Assembly (NCBI GenBank): GCA_902806375.1
Contig: CADCWK010000032.1
Coordinates: forward strand, 1 to 11,244
Reading direction: 5' to 3'
Length of the DNA stretch: 11,244 bases
Source: an uncultured Thermomicrobiales bacterium
Lineage (GTDB): Bacteria; Chloroflexota; Chloroflexia; Thermomicrobiales; UBA6265
Shown: positions 1-5,500 of the stretch, one piece after another
Layout of the letters: each line of letters begins with the position of its first letter
Numbering within the stretch: the stretch's first letter is position 1
Position numbers and translations under genes: made by a program
Notes under the pieces: generated by a model
Seen by the model: only the letters and a program-made list of their open reading frames with translations
The model's database searches: none
Told to the model about the DNA's origin: nothing

Positions 1-17
1 TCCTGCGGCGATCCCTG

Positions 18-46
18 TTGCGGACCGGCCACCGGGCGGCTATGAT
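18..46 (+). promoter_or_regulatory. Promoter of the aspartate kinase attenuator transcript, probably leaderless
   Basis: A -35-like TTGCGG (18-23), a 17-nt spacer and a near-consensus TATGAT (41-46) make a good housekeeping-sigma promoter. The expected start point, about seven bases after the last base of the -10 box, is the A of the ATG at 53. The leader peptide would therefore be translated from a leaderless mRNA, which fits the lack of any Shine-Dalgarno sequence before that ATG. Leaderless transcripts are known to be common in high-GC Gram-positives and several deep-branching phyla. The -35 box is weak (3 of 6 consensus bases). The promoter is an inference from sequence; no start site was measured. 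Confidence 0.6.
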
Positions 47-52
47 GCGGCC

Positions 53-220
53 ATGGACGATCGGGCGAGCCGCGGCTCCCAGTCAGAGACGTGCCGGGCG
101 GGGCTCTCCCTGCGTGGGTCGAGCACGTGCCTGGCGGCAGCCGTATCCGGTCCCATTACCACGACCACCACCATTGCGACCGGGATTACCCGGCCTGCCG
201 TCGTGGTCTTCGGAAGGTAG
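53..220 (+). CDS. Thr/Ile-rich leader peptide of the aspartate kinase attenuator (ThrL-like)
   Basis: This is a short reading frame of 55 residues, ATG at 53 and TAG at 218. Residues 35-46 read ITTTTTIATGIT, seven threonines and three isoleucines in twelve positions, followed by RPAVVVFGR and the stop. Threonine and isoleucine are both end products of the pathway whose first enzyme is encoded 117 bp downstream. E. coli ThrL, which controls thrABC, has the same kind of Thr/Ile run. All three Ile codons here are ATT, whereas all 26 Ile codons of the following kinase gene are ATC. There is no ribosome binding site, and the ATG coincides with the predicted transcript start. The frame is also open upstream to the window edge, so a start further left cannot be excluded. 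At 55 residues the peptide is longer than E. coli ThrL (21). It probably acts only through being translated. The alternative is a chance Thr-rich frame, which the matching RNA architecture makes unlikely. Confidence 0.72.
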   Translation: MDDRASRGSQSETCRAGLSLRGSSTCLAAAVSGPITTTTTIATGITRPAVVVFGR

Positions 221-259
221 CGAACGCGAGCGCGACCAGCTGAACCACGACGAGCAGGC
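158..259 (+). promoter_or_regulatory. Attenuator: protector (1:2) and antiterminator (2:3) stems
   Basis: Segment 1, ACCACGAC (158-165), consists of the leader's own Thr codons. Segment 2 is 193-207 and segment 3 is 244-259. Segment 1 pairs with GTCGTGGT at 200-207 (8 bp, perfect), enclosing a small CCGGG-ATTA-CCCGG hairpin (180-193). Segment 2 pairs instead with segment 3 over 15 bp: 199-207 with 244-252 and 193-198 with 254-259, with only A253 bulged. Segment 3 overlaps the left arm of the terminator (256-262), so antiterminator and terminator exclude each other. A ribosome stalled in the Thr/Ile run would cover segment 1 and free segment 2 for the antiterminator. A ribosome reaching the stop codon at 218 would block part of segment 2 and let the terminator form. 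Pairings were checked base by base; energies were not calculated. Confidence 0.75.
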
Positions 260-290
260 GGGAGGCGAAGAGCCCCCGCCTTTGTGTTGT
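256..290 (+). terminator. Intrinsic terminator of the attenuator, upstream of aspartate kinase
   Basis: AGGCGGG (256-262) pairs perfectly with CCCGCCT (275-281). The stem continues as GGC (264-266) with GCC (272-274), giving 10 bp with one bulged A (263) and a GAAGA loop. The tail TTTGTGTTGT (281-290) has seven T in ten, in a region otherwise very poor in T. This is the most canonical rho-independent terminator in the window, and it lies 48 bp before the kinase start, so it can only serve premature termination. Its left arm is shared with the antiterminator. Confidence 0.8.
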
Positions 291-337
291 CCCGCGGACC
301 GGGGAACGGTGGTCGATCGGCACGAGGAGCAGCGGCG

Positions 338-1786
338 ATGATCGTACTCAAGTTCGGCGGGACCTCCGTCGCCAACGCGGAGCGGGTCCGGGAATCGGCC
401 CGCATCGCGACGATGCAGCCGAACCCACGGGTCGTCGTCGTCTCGGCCGCGAGCGGTGTCACCAACCTGCTGCTCGAAGCGGCCAGGGCCGCCGGCTCGG
501 GCAGTACCCGGACGAGCCGGCGGGCCGTCGAGACTATCCATGGCATCCACGGGCAGGTCGTGGACGGCCTGGGCCGGGACGACGAGCGCCACCGGGCCCG
601 GACGGAGATCGACCGGTTGCATGCCGCGCTGGACGACACCCTCGCCGCCATCGCGCGGGACGGCGAGTTGAGCGCCCGCCACTCCGACCGCATCGTCTCG
701 TTCGGCGAGAAGTCGATGAGCGTCCTCATGGCCGCGACGCTGCGCGACGGCGGCACGCCCGCCGCCCATGTCTTCGCCGATACGATCGTCGGCACGGACG
801 ACCGGCACGGCGGCGCCCGCCTCGACCGGGCCCGGACGCGGGCCAATGCCCAGGCGGTCATCCGTCCCCTGCTCGACGAGGGGCGGACCGTCGTCGTGAC
901 CGGGTTCATCGGTCATGCCCCCGACGGCGCCACGACGACCCTCGGCCGCGGCGGCTCCGACTACAGCGCCACGATCCTCGGCGCCGCGCTGGACGCCGAT
1001 GAGGTCCAGATCTGGACCGACGTCCCCGGCGTTCTCAGCGCCGACCCGCGGAAGGTCGCTGGCGCCCGGGTCATCCCGCAGATCAGTTACGAGGAGGCCC
1101 AGGAGCTGGCACACTTCGGCGCCAAGGTGCTCCACCCGCGCACGATCCGGCCAGCCGTCGCCCGCGGCATCCCCGTCCGGATCCTGTCGACCTATGAGGC
1201 GGACAAGCCCGGGACCGTCGTCACCCGGGAGCCGCTCGGCGACGGGATCAAGGCGGTGACTGCCCTGACCGGACTGCTCCTGCTGACCATCGATGTCCAG
1301 GAGATCGAAGACCTCGCCGGCGCCGCGGCCGGCGTCTTCAGCGCGCTGCATTCGGACGGGGCCGAGGTCGCCTTCGCGGCTCAGGCGTCCTCCCGCCGCC
1401 GCATGACCTACGTCGTCGACCAGGTGACGGGCGGCTGCGAGCGGCTCCGGCTCCGCATCCAGGCCGTCGTCGAGGAGTTCGAGGCGGACGTCACCTGCAC
1501 CGACGAGGTAGCCCTGATCGCGGCAGTCGGGGCGGGCGCGGCGGGACACCCGGCCACCATCGGCCGGATGCTCGACACACTGGGACGCGAGGGCATCCCG
1601 GTCCTCGCCATCAACCAGCAGGACGCCAATGTCGCGCTCGTCGCCGCCGTCCCGGAAACCCAGGCCCAGGCGGCGGTCCTGGCCCTGCACCGGGAACTCG
1701 TCGAGGCGACGACCCCGGCGCCGGTGACGACCCAGCGTCGCCGGCGCCGCGGCTCGCTGCTGGACGAACCGATCCGGGTCGGCTAA
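338..1786 (+). CDS. lysC: Aspartate kinase, monofunctional, with two C-terminal ACT domains
   Basis: Phosphorylates L-aspartate to aspartyl-4-phosphate, the committed step to lysine, methionine, threonine and isoleucine, in the cytoplasm. The 482-residue protein opens with KFGGTS (5-10). It carries SFGE (121-124), the nucleotide-binding region LGRGGSDYS (202-210), WTDVPG (226-231) and the HFGAKVLHPRTI block (259-270). ACT repeats follow at about 307-380 and 385-460; these are the usual allosteric sites for Thr or Lys. No homoserine dehydrogenase domain is fused. The C-terminus ends in an unusual basic tail with five consecutive Arg near residue 470. The ATG at 338 is chosen because it directly precedes the conserved N-terminus and has GAGGAG (324-329) eight bases upstream. 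An in-frame ATG at 284 would lie in the terminator tail. The upstream Thr/Ile attenuator predicts control by charged tRNA on top of allostery. Asd follows 80 bp downstream, probably in one operon. The symbol follows the family; an ask/thrA-type name is equally defensible. Confidence 0.95.
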   Translation: MIVLKFGGTSVANAERVRESARIATMQPNPRVVVVSAASGVTNLLLEAARAAGSGSTRTSRRAVETIHGIHGQVVDGLGRDDERHRARTEIDRLHAALDDTLAAIARDGELSARHSDRIVSFGEKSMSVLMAATLRDGGTPAAHVFADTIVGTDDRHGGARLDRARTRANAQAVIRPLLDEGRTVVVTGFIGHAPDGATTTLGRGGSDYSATILGAALDADEVQIWTDVPGVLSADPRKVAGARVIPQISYEEAQELAHFGAKVLHPRTIRPAVARGIPVRILSTYEADKPGTVVTREPLGDGIKAVTALTGLLLLTIDVQEIEDLAGAAAGVFSALHSDGAEVAFAAQASSRRRMTYVVDQVTGGCERLRLRIQAVVEEFEADVTCTDEVALIAAVGAGAAGHPATIGRMLDTLGREGIPVLAINQQDANVALVAAVPETQAQAAVLALHRELVEATTPAPVTTQRRRRRGSLLDEPIRVG

Positions 1787-1866
1787 CCCGGACGGTCCTT
1801 GGGGCCGGCCCCGATCTCGATGGAACCGACTATCGATCGCCCGGTGAACGGGCCCAGGAGTACCAG

Positions 1867-2925
1867 ATGGCAGATCAGCGAATTCCCTGCGCGGTCCTCG
1901 GCGCGACCGGCAACGTCGGTCAGCGGTTCGTCCAGCTGCTCGACCGGCACCCGTGGTTCCGGCCAGCCGAACTCGTCGCGTCCGAACGGAGCGCCGGGCG
2001 GCGCTATGCCGAAGCCGCGGACTGGCGCGTCGACGCCGAGATGCCGGACTCGGTGCGCGACCTGCCGGTCCTGAGCTATGACGACGACCTCCAGAGCCCG
2101 GTCGTCTTCTCGGCGCTCCCCGGCGAGGTGGCCGGCGAGATCGAGCAGCGGATGGCGAGGGAGGGCCACGCCGTCCTGACCAACACCAGTACCCACCGCA
2201 TGGAACCGGACGTCCCGCTGATGATCGCCGAGGTGAACCCGGACCACGTCGCCGCGATTGCCTACCAGCAGGCCCGCCGCGACTGGTCCGGGTTCATCGT
2301 CGCCAATGCCAACTGCTCGGCGATCCACCTGACGCTGGCGCTGAAACCGGTCCAGGCGGCGTTCGGTCTCGAGGCCGTCATGGTCACCACGCTCCAGGCC
2401 GTCTCGGGCGCCGGGTATCCCGGCGTACCGTCGATGGACATGATCGACAACGTCGTCCCCTACATCGGCAATGAGGAGGAGAAGCTCGAGACCGAACCGC
2501 GCAAGATGCTGGGCCAGTTCCGGGACGGGACGTTCGTCGACGCAGACTTCATCCTGAGCACCACCTGCACGCGGGTCCCCGTCCGGGACGGTCACACCGA
2601 GAGCGTCAACATGCGGCTGCGGATGCCGGCCACGCCGGAGGACGTCATCGACGCGATGGAACGCTTCCAGGCGGCCCCTCAGCTCCTCGGTCTACCGTCC
2701 GCGCCACGCCGACCCATCGTCGTGCGCCGGGAACAGAACCGCCCCCAGCCTGTCCTCGACCGGGAGACGGAGCACGGCATGGCGTCGGTCGTCGGACGCG
2801 TCCGGGTCTGTCCACTGATGGGGATCAAGTTCGTCGTCCTCGGCCACAACACCCTGCGCGGCGCGGCGGGCGCCAGCATCCTGAATGCGGAACTGCTCAA
2901 GGCGCAGGAGATGTTGCCGGGCTAA
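1867..2925 (+). CDS. asd: Aspartate-semialdehyde dehydrogenase, archaeal/fungal type
   Basis: Reduces aspartyl-4-phosphate with NADPH to aspartate-4-semialdehyde, the second step of the pathway and the direct next reaction after the upstream kinase. The 352-residue protein shows the nucleotide-binding GATGNVGQRFVQLL (13-26), ASERSAGRRY (38-47), the catalytic NANC with Cys150, SGAGYPGVPSMDMIDN, YIGNEEEKLETEPRKMLG, and the RVPVRDGHTE block with probable catalytic His243. These blocks match the archaeal/fungal subclass better than the E. coli type. The ATG at 1867 has CAGGAG (1855-1860) six bases upstream. The 80-bp gap after the kinase holds a GCCCG-GTGAA-CGGGC hairpin (1839-1853) next to the ribosome binding site and a GGGGCCGGCCCC palindrome (1801-1812), but no convincing promoter or terminator. 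Co-transcription under the leader attenuator is therefore likely. Confidence 0.95.
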   Translation: MADQRIPCAVLGATGNVGQRFVQLLDRHPWFRPAELVASERSAGRRYAEAADWRVDAEMPDSVRDLPVLSYDDDLQSPVVFSALPGEVAGEIEQRMAREGHAVLTNTSTHRMEPDVPLMIAEVNPDHVAAIAYQQARRDWSGFIVANANCSAIHLTLALKPVQAAFGLEAVMVTTLQAVSGAGYPGVPSMDMIDNVVPYIGNEEEKLETEPRKMLGQFRDGTFVDADFILSTTCTRVPVRDGHTESVNMRLRMPATPEDVIDAMERFQAAPQLLGLPSAPRRPIVVRREQNRPQPVLDRETEHGMASVVGRVRVCPLMGIKFVVLGHNTLRGAAGASILNAELLKAQEMLPG

Positions 2926-2935
2926 CCGGGCAAGG

Positions 2936-2960
2936 GACCGGAACACCGCGGCCGCCGGTC
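2936..2960 (+). terminator. Possible weak terminator after asd
   Basis: GACCGG (2936-2941) and CCGGTC (2955-2960) form a 6-bp stem with a 13-nt G+C-rich loop, starting 11 bp after the asd stop codon. No T tract follows, so it could equally be a stabilising 3' hairpin. It is the only candidate directly behind asd. Confidence 0.3.
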
Positions 2961-2975
2961 AGTCAGCACGACGGA

Positions 2976-3016
2976 GTCCGGGTTACCCCCCGCTAACCAC
3001 TTCCCGGACCCGGGAA
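2976..3016. repeat. Nested inverted repeats
   Basis: Three overlapping dyads lie within 41 bp. GTCCGGG (2976-2982) faces CCCGGAC (3003-3009). GGTTA (2981-2985) faces TAACC (2994-2998) inside it. TTCCCGG (3001-3007) faces CCGGGAA (3010-3016) across two bases. The pairings cannot all coexist. The last is a compact near-palindrome suited to a dimeric DNA-binding protein; the first two would make an RNA hairpin if transcribed from asd. The function is unknown. Confidence 0.4.
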
Positions 3017-3195
3017 CCGGTGAACTCGGGTCGCCGTCTCTCCGGTCAGGGGCAGGCTGAACCGGACGCGGTGCCCTATCGCTCCGCGCGTCACCCAGCA
3101 CCCTGACGGCCCAGGCTCCCCGCATCCCGACCCGACGATCCGATCCACCCGGCAAGGTCGGCCCTCTCCTCCCACCTGGTAAGCCACAGATCACC

Positions 3196-3248
3196 GTGGT
3201 TTACGGTCACCACCTCTCCACTTATCGGTTGTTGCACGGTTAGGCAAC
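3196..3248. promoter_or_regulatory. Two inverted repeats with identical geometry, candidate MarR operators
   Basis: GTGGT-N8-ACCAC (3196-3213) and GTTGC-N8-GCAAC (3231-3248) are both perfect 5-bp arms around exactly eight bases; their left ends are 35 bp apart. The second contains TTGC...GCAA, resembling the half-sites of known MarR boxes, and overlaps the candidate promoter just before the MarR-family gene. MarR regulators usually bind palindromes in their own promoter. The arms are short, so chance is possible for either one alone. Confidence 0.4.
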
Positions 3249-3257
3249 CAGTACACT
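3229..3257 (+). promoter_or_regulatory. Candidate promoter of the MarR-family gene
   Basis: TTGTTG (3229-3234), a 17-nt spacer and TACACT (3252-3257) lie 43 bp before the ATG at 3300, predicting a start near 3264 and a short 5' leader. Both boxes are only partial matches. The -35 box and spacer are covered by the GTTGC/GCAAC repeat, so a bound repressor would block polymerase. Confidence 0.4.
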
Positions 3258-3299
3258 CAGACTGGATGACTTTCTCGCGGTGACCATGGATGGAACCCC

Positions 3300-3878
3300 A
3301 TGCCCTACGATACGGAGCCGATCGATGTCCAGCACTCTCTGCTTGCCAGCCTGGAGCTGTCCGGTGAGGACGCGGTCCGGATCGAACAGGTCATGCACGC
3401 GCTGCCCGATCTCTGGCAGGCGTATCAGCGTCGACTGCTGAAGCAGCAACACTTCAAGGGAGTCACCTCGGGGCAGATCCGGTTGCTCAACGCGATGCTG
3501 CACAACGCTCCGTGCTCGGTCGGGACGGTCGCGACGGCCCTGAGCATCTCGATGGGTGCCGCCAGCGAGAGCGTCGACAAGCTGGTCGAGCTGGGTTACA
3601 TCACCCGGGAGCACAGCCGGGTCGATCGCCGGCAGGTGATCCTCGACCTGACCGACGACGCGCGCGAGATCGCCGCGACCGTCCGACGGATCCGGATCGC
3701 CCAGATCGCGCAGGTGTTCGCCCGGATGACCGCTGCCGAGCGTGACGGTTTCATCAGGGGTCTCCACCTGTACCGGGACGTCCTCGCGGACTTCCCGCTC
3801 GACCGGGACGAATCCCTGGCCACCGTGGCGGCGCTGACGACCGTCGATGTCCCCGGCGACCACGAGATGATCCCGTAG
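3300..3878 (+). CDS. MarR-family winged-helix transcriptional regulator
   Basis: A 192-residue cytoplasmic DNA-binding protein, probably a dimer. The N-terminal helices (about 23-53) and C-terminal helices (about 122-160) should form the dimer face. The winged helix-turn-helix spans about 55-121: CSVGTVATALSISMGAASES (72-91) is the helix-turn-helix with the recognition helix, followed by VDKLVELGYI, and VDRRQVILDLTDDAR (108-122) is the characteristic MarR wing with its Asp-Arg-Arg. The protein is some 40 residues longer than a typical MarR, with an extra N-terminus and an acidic C-terminal tail. The ATG at 3300 follows a weak GGATGG (3288-3293); no other in-frame start lies nearby. It stands alone, convergent with the pentose phosphate operon and separated from it by a strong hairpin, so its targets cannot be read from context. 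The family usually responds to small aromatic or oxidising ligands; no ligand can be assigned here. Confidence 0.88.
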   Translation: MPYDTEPIDVQHSLLASLELSGEDAVRIEQVMHALPDLWQAYQRRLLKQQHFKGVTSGQIRLLNAMLHNAPCSVGTVATALSISMGAASESVDKLVELGYITREHSRVDRRQVILDLTDDAREIAATVRRIRIAQIAQVFARMTAAERDGFIRGLHLYRDVLADFPLDRDESLATVAALTTVDVPGDHEMIP

Positions 3879-3922
3879 GGGGCCGGCATGCCCACCGCGA
3901 TGGGGTTCCGATGATCGGTGAG

Positions 3923-3972
3923 TGACGCGGCAGGGCCGGCCAGGAGATCCCCTGGCCGGCCCTGCCGCGTCA
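3923..3972. terminator. Bidirectional hairpin terminator between convergent genes
   Basis: Two perfectly complementary 22-base arms (3923-3944 and 3951-3972) flank the six-base loop AGATCC. Each arm contains CAGGGCCGGCCAGG or its complement. The element sits between the stop of the MarR gene (3878) and the stop of the M50 gene on the other strand (3981), exactly where a shared terminator is expected. Neither side has a T tract, so it would work as a stem-only terminator or a block to opposing polymerases, as often proposed in G+C-rich bacteria. Confidence 0.8.
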
Positions 3973-3980
3973 TCGCTGAG

Positions 3981-5189
3981 CTATCGGGAAGTCGGCGCGC
4001 GCTGCCGCTGCTGCGTGGCCCGATCGACGCCCGACTTCAACTCGGCCCGCAGCCGCAGGTTGTTGATGATCATCTCCCGGGACAGGACACCGACAGGCCG
4101 ACCCTCGTGGACCACAGGGACCTGCGACACCTCGCGCTCGGTCATCAGCTGGAGCGCCTCCGTGAGCGGCATGGCCGGGTGCACCGCGACGACGCGGGAC
4201 CACGGCACCATGGCCTGGCTGGCCGCGACCCAGTCCCACCGCTCTCGCGGGGTGCGAACGATATCGGTGAGACTCAGGATGCCCCGCGGGGTGCCCTCAT
4301 CGGTCACGACGAAGAAACGCTCCCCCATCCCGAGGACGCGCTCGTCGACGATCTGGCGGAGCATCTGCCGGCCCGGCACCATCTGGACGTGGTCGTCCAT
4401 GGCCTGGCTGGTGGTGACGCCACGCAGCAGGGCGTTCATGCCGGACTGGGCGCCGATCAGACCCGAGTTGTTCTGGATGAACCAGCCGATCGCGAGCAGC
4501 CACAGGCCGCTCAGCAACTGCCCCTGCAGGACCAGGAACACGGCGATCGAGAAGAAGATGAATCCGATGACCTGGCCACTCTGCGCGGCGCGCTCATCGG
4601 CCCGCTCCTTGCTGCCGGATCGCTGCCAGACGATCGCCCGCAGGATCCGACCGCCATCGAGCGGATACCCGGGGATGAGGTTGAAGACGCCGAGGAGCAG
4701 GTTGGCGATGGCCAGGTAGGTGAGCGGTGCCTGGAGCAGCGGCTGGTCGGCCGCGGTCGCGAGCAGCGAGCCGACGAGGAAGGCCAGGGCCAGAGCAAAA
4801 CTGACCGCCGGACCGGCTGCCGCGATCCGCAGTTCGGCTCTCGCCGTCTCGGACTCGCTCGCCAGTTCGGCGACGCCGCCGAAGACCAGCAGCGTGATGC
4901 GCCGGACCTGCACCCCGAGTCGCTGGGCGACGATCGCGTGGCCGAACTCATGGGCCAGGATCGAGGCAATGTACAGGGCCGCGGTGGTCGCCCCGATCAG
5001 CCACTGGGCGCCGGGACTGATCTCCGGGAAGACCTCCGGCGAGAAGCCCGAGGCGATGGACCAGGTGAGGAGGAGGAAGATGATCGCGAGGCTCCAGTGC
5101 AGGAAGACCGGGATACCACGGATCGCACCGAGCCGGAATGACGCGCCCACCGGGTCTCGTTCCCTTTCGCTCACGAGCCGGACCGCCAT
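3981..5189 (-). CDS. Site-2-protease-like M50 zinc metalloprotease with a CBS domain pair
   Basis: A 402-residue integral membrane protein that would cleave substrates within the membrane. The zinc-binding HEFGH is at 80-84 in a transmembrane helix, and the third ligand is expected at Asp178 in NLIPGYPLDGG (170-180), the family NxxPxxxLDG motif. Hydrophobic segments lie at about 28-47, 62-81, 128-145, 153-172 and 208-238. The cytoplasmic C-terminal part (about 249-385) holds two CBS repeats, marked by FFVVTDEGTPRGILSLTDIV and VPVVHEGRPVGVLSRE, which in related proteins bind adenine nucleotides. The start at 5189 is taken because the longer open frame would run into the upstream gene, which stops at 5219. 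No clear ribosome binding site is seen, and a GTG at 5174 is an alternative. It is the last gene of the - strand run. Family members process anti-sigma factors or membrane regulators; no substrate is visible here. Confidence 0.9.
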   Translation of the reverse strand: MAVRLVSERERDPVGASFRLGAIRGIPVFLHWSLAIIFLLLTWSIASGFSPEVFPEISPGAQWLIGATTAALYIASILAHEFGHAIVAQRLGVQVRRITLLVFGGVAELASESETARAELRIAAAGPAVSFALALAFLVGSLLATAADQPLLQAPLTYLAIANLLLGVFNLIPGYPLDGGRILRAIVWQRSGSKERADERAAQSGQVIGFIFFSIAVFLVLQGQLLSGLWLLAIGWFIQNNSGLIGAQSGMNALLRGVTTSQAMDDHVQMVPGRQMLRQIVDERVLGMGERFFVVTDEGTPRGILSLTDIVRTPRERWDWVAASQAMVPWSRVVAVHPAMPLTEALQLMTEREVSQVPVVHEGRPVGVLSREMIINNLRLRAELKSGVDRATQQRQRAPTSR

Positions 5190-5218
5190 CGGGCGGGTCC
5201 GGCCGGAGCCAACTACTG

Positions 5219-5497
5219 CTATGAGACGGTGACGCCTCGCCAGAACGCGACATGGTCCTTGATCTCGGCTGCGGCCGGCTTGGGGTCGGGGTAGAACCAT
5301 GCCGCGTCACCGTTGGTCTTGCCGTCGACCGACAGCGAGTAGTAGCTGGCCTCACCCTTCCATGGGCAGGTGGTGTGCGTCGCACTGGGCGACAGGACCG
5401 CGGGATCCACTGACGCCAGCGGGAAGTAGTGATTGCCTTCGACGACGACCGTCTCATCGCTCTCGGCGATCGTCCGACCGTTCCAGGTTGCCTTCAC
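5219..5497 (-). CDS. DUF427 domain protein
   Basis: A 92-residue soluble protein that is a complete DUF427 domain. It reads WNGRTIAESDETVVVEGNHY near the start, then FPLASVDPAVL, TTCPWKGEASYYSL (the conserved Cys-Pro-x-Lys-Gly), DAAWFYPDPKPAAAEIKDHVAFW and a short end. The biochemical function of the family is not established; the fold is small and mostly beta. The start is a GTG (5497-5495), supported by GAGGG seven bases upstream. It lies 61 bp after rpiA and 29 bp before the M50 gene on the same strand, so it is probably co-transcribed, but nothing ties it to pentose phosphate metabolism. Confidence 0.88.
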   Translation of the reverse strand: MKATWNGRTIAESDETVVVEGNHYFPLASVDPAVLSPSATHTTCPWKGEASYYSLSVDGKTNGDAAWFYPDPKPAAAEIKDHVAFWRGVTVS

Positions 5498-5500
5498 AGG

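Larger units (their letters stand above)
2926..3299. other. 374-bp intergenic region rich in dyad symmetry, no gene seen
   Basis: No reading frame here looks like a protein, and no tRNA or known riboswitch pattern was recognised. The left half holds GACCGG (2936-2941) facing CCGGTC (2955-2960), a possible end of the asd transcript. It also holds a nest of overlapping repeats at 2976-3016 and TCCGGT (3041-3046) facing ACCGGA (3061-3066). The right end holds the MarR gene promoter with two inverted repeats, and it is visibly less G+C-rich than the rest, as expected of a promoter region. Confidence 0.5.

Noticed and set aside
186..323. A 45-codon - strand frame (GTG at 323) with a hydrophobic stretch
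   Set aside because: It would start inside the kinase leader just beside its ribosome binding site, has no ribosome binding site of its own and lies antisense to the attenuator, whose base pairing explains the sequence.
83..1690. Long open frame antisense to aspartate kinase (535 codons)
   Set aside because: It is a by-product of high G+C and rare stop codons; its translation has low-complexity Gly/Arg/Asp composition and no family motif, while the opposite strand encodes a clear aspartate kinase.
1801..1812. Palindrome GGGGCCGGCCCC between aspartate kinase and asd
   Set aside because: It has no T tract and a minimal loop, and it sits inside what is probably one operon; such palindromes arise easily at this base composition.
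3266..3283. Five-codon frame near the predicted MarR transcript start
   Set aside because: It is too short to distinguish from chance and has no amino-acid signature linked to a nearby pathway.
3918..5141. Long + strand open frame across the M50 gene
   Set aside because: The translation is rich in Asp, Arg, Gln and His without any recognisable motif, and it starts inside the terminator hairpin; the - strand protein has HEFGH and NLIPGYPLDGG.
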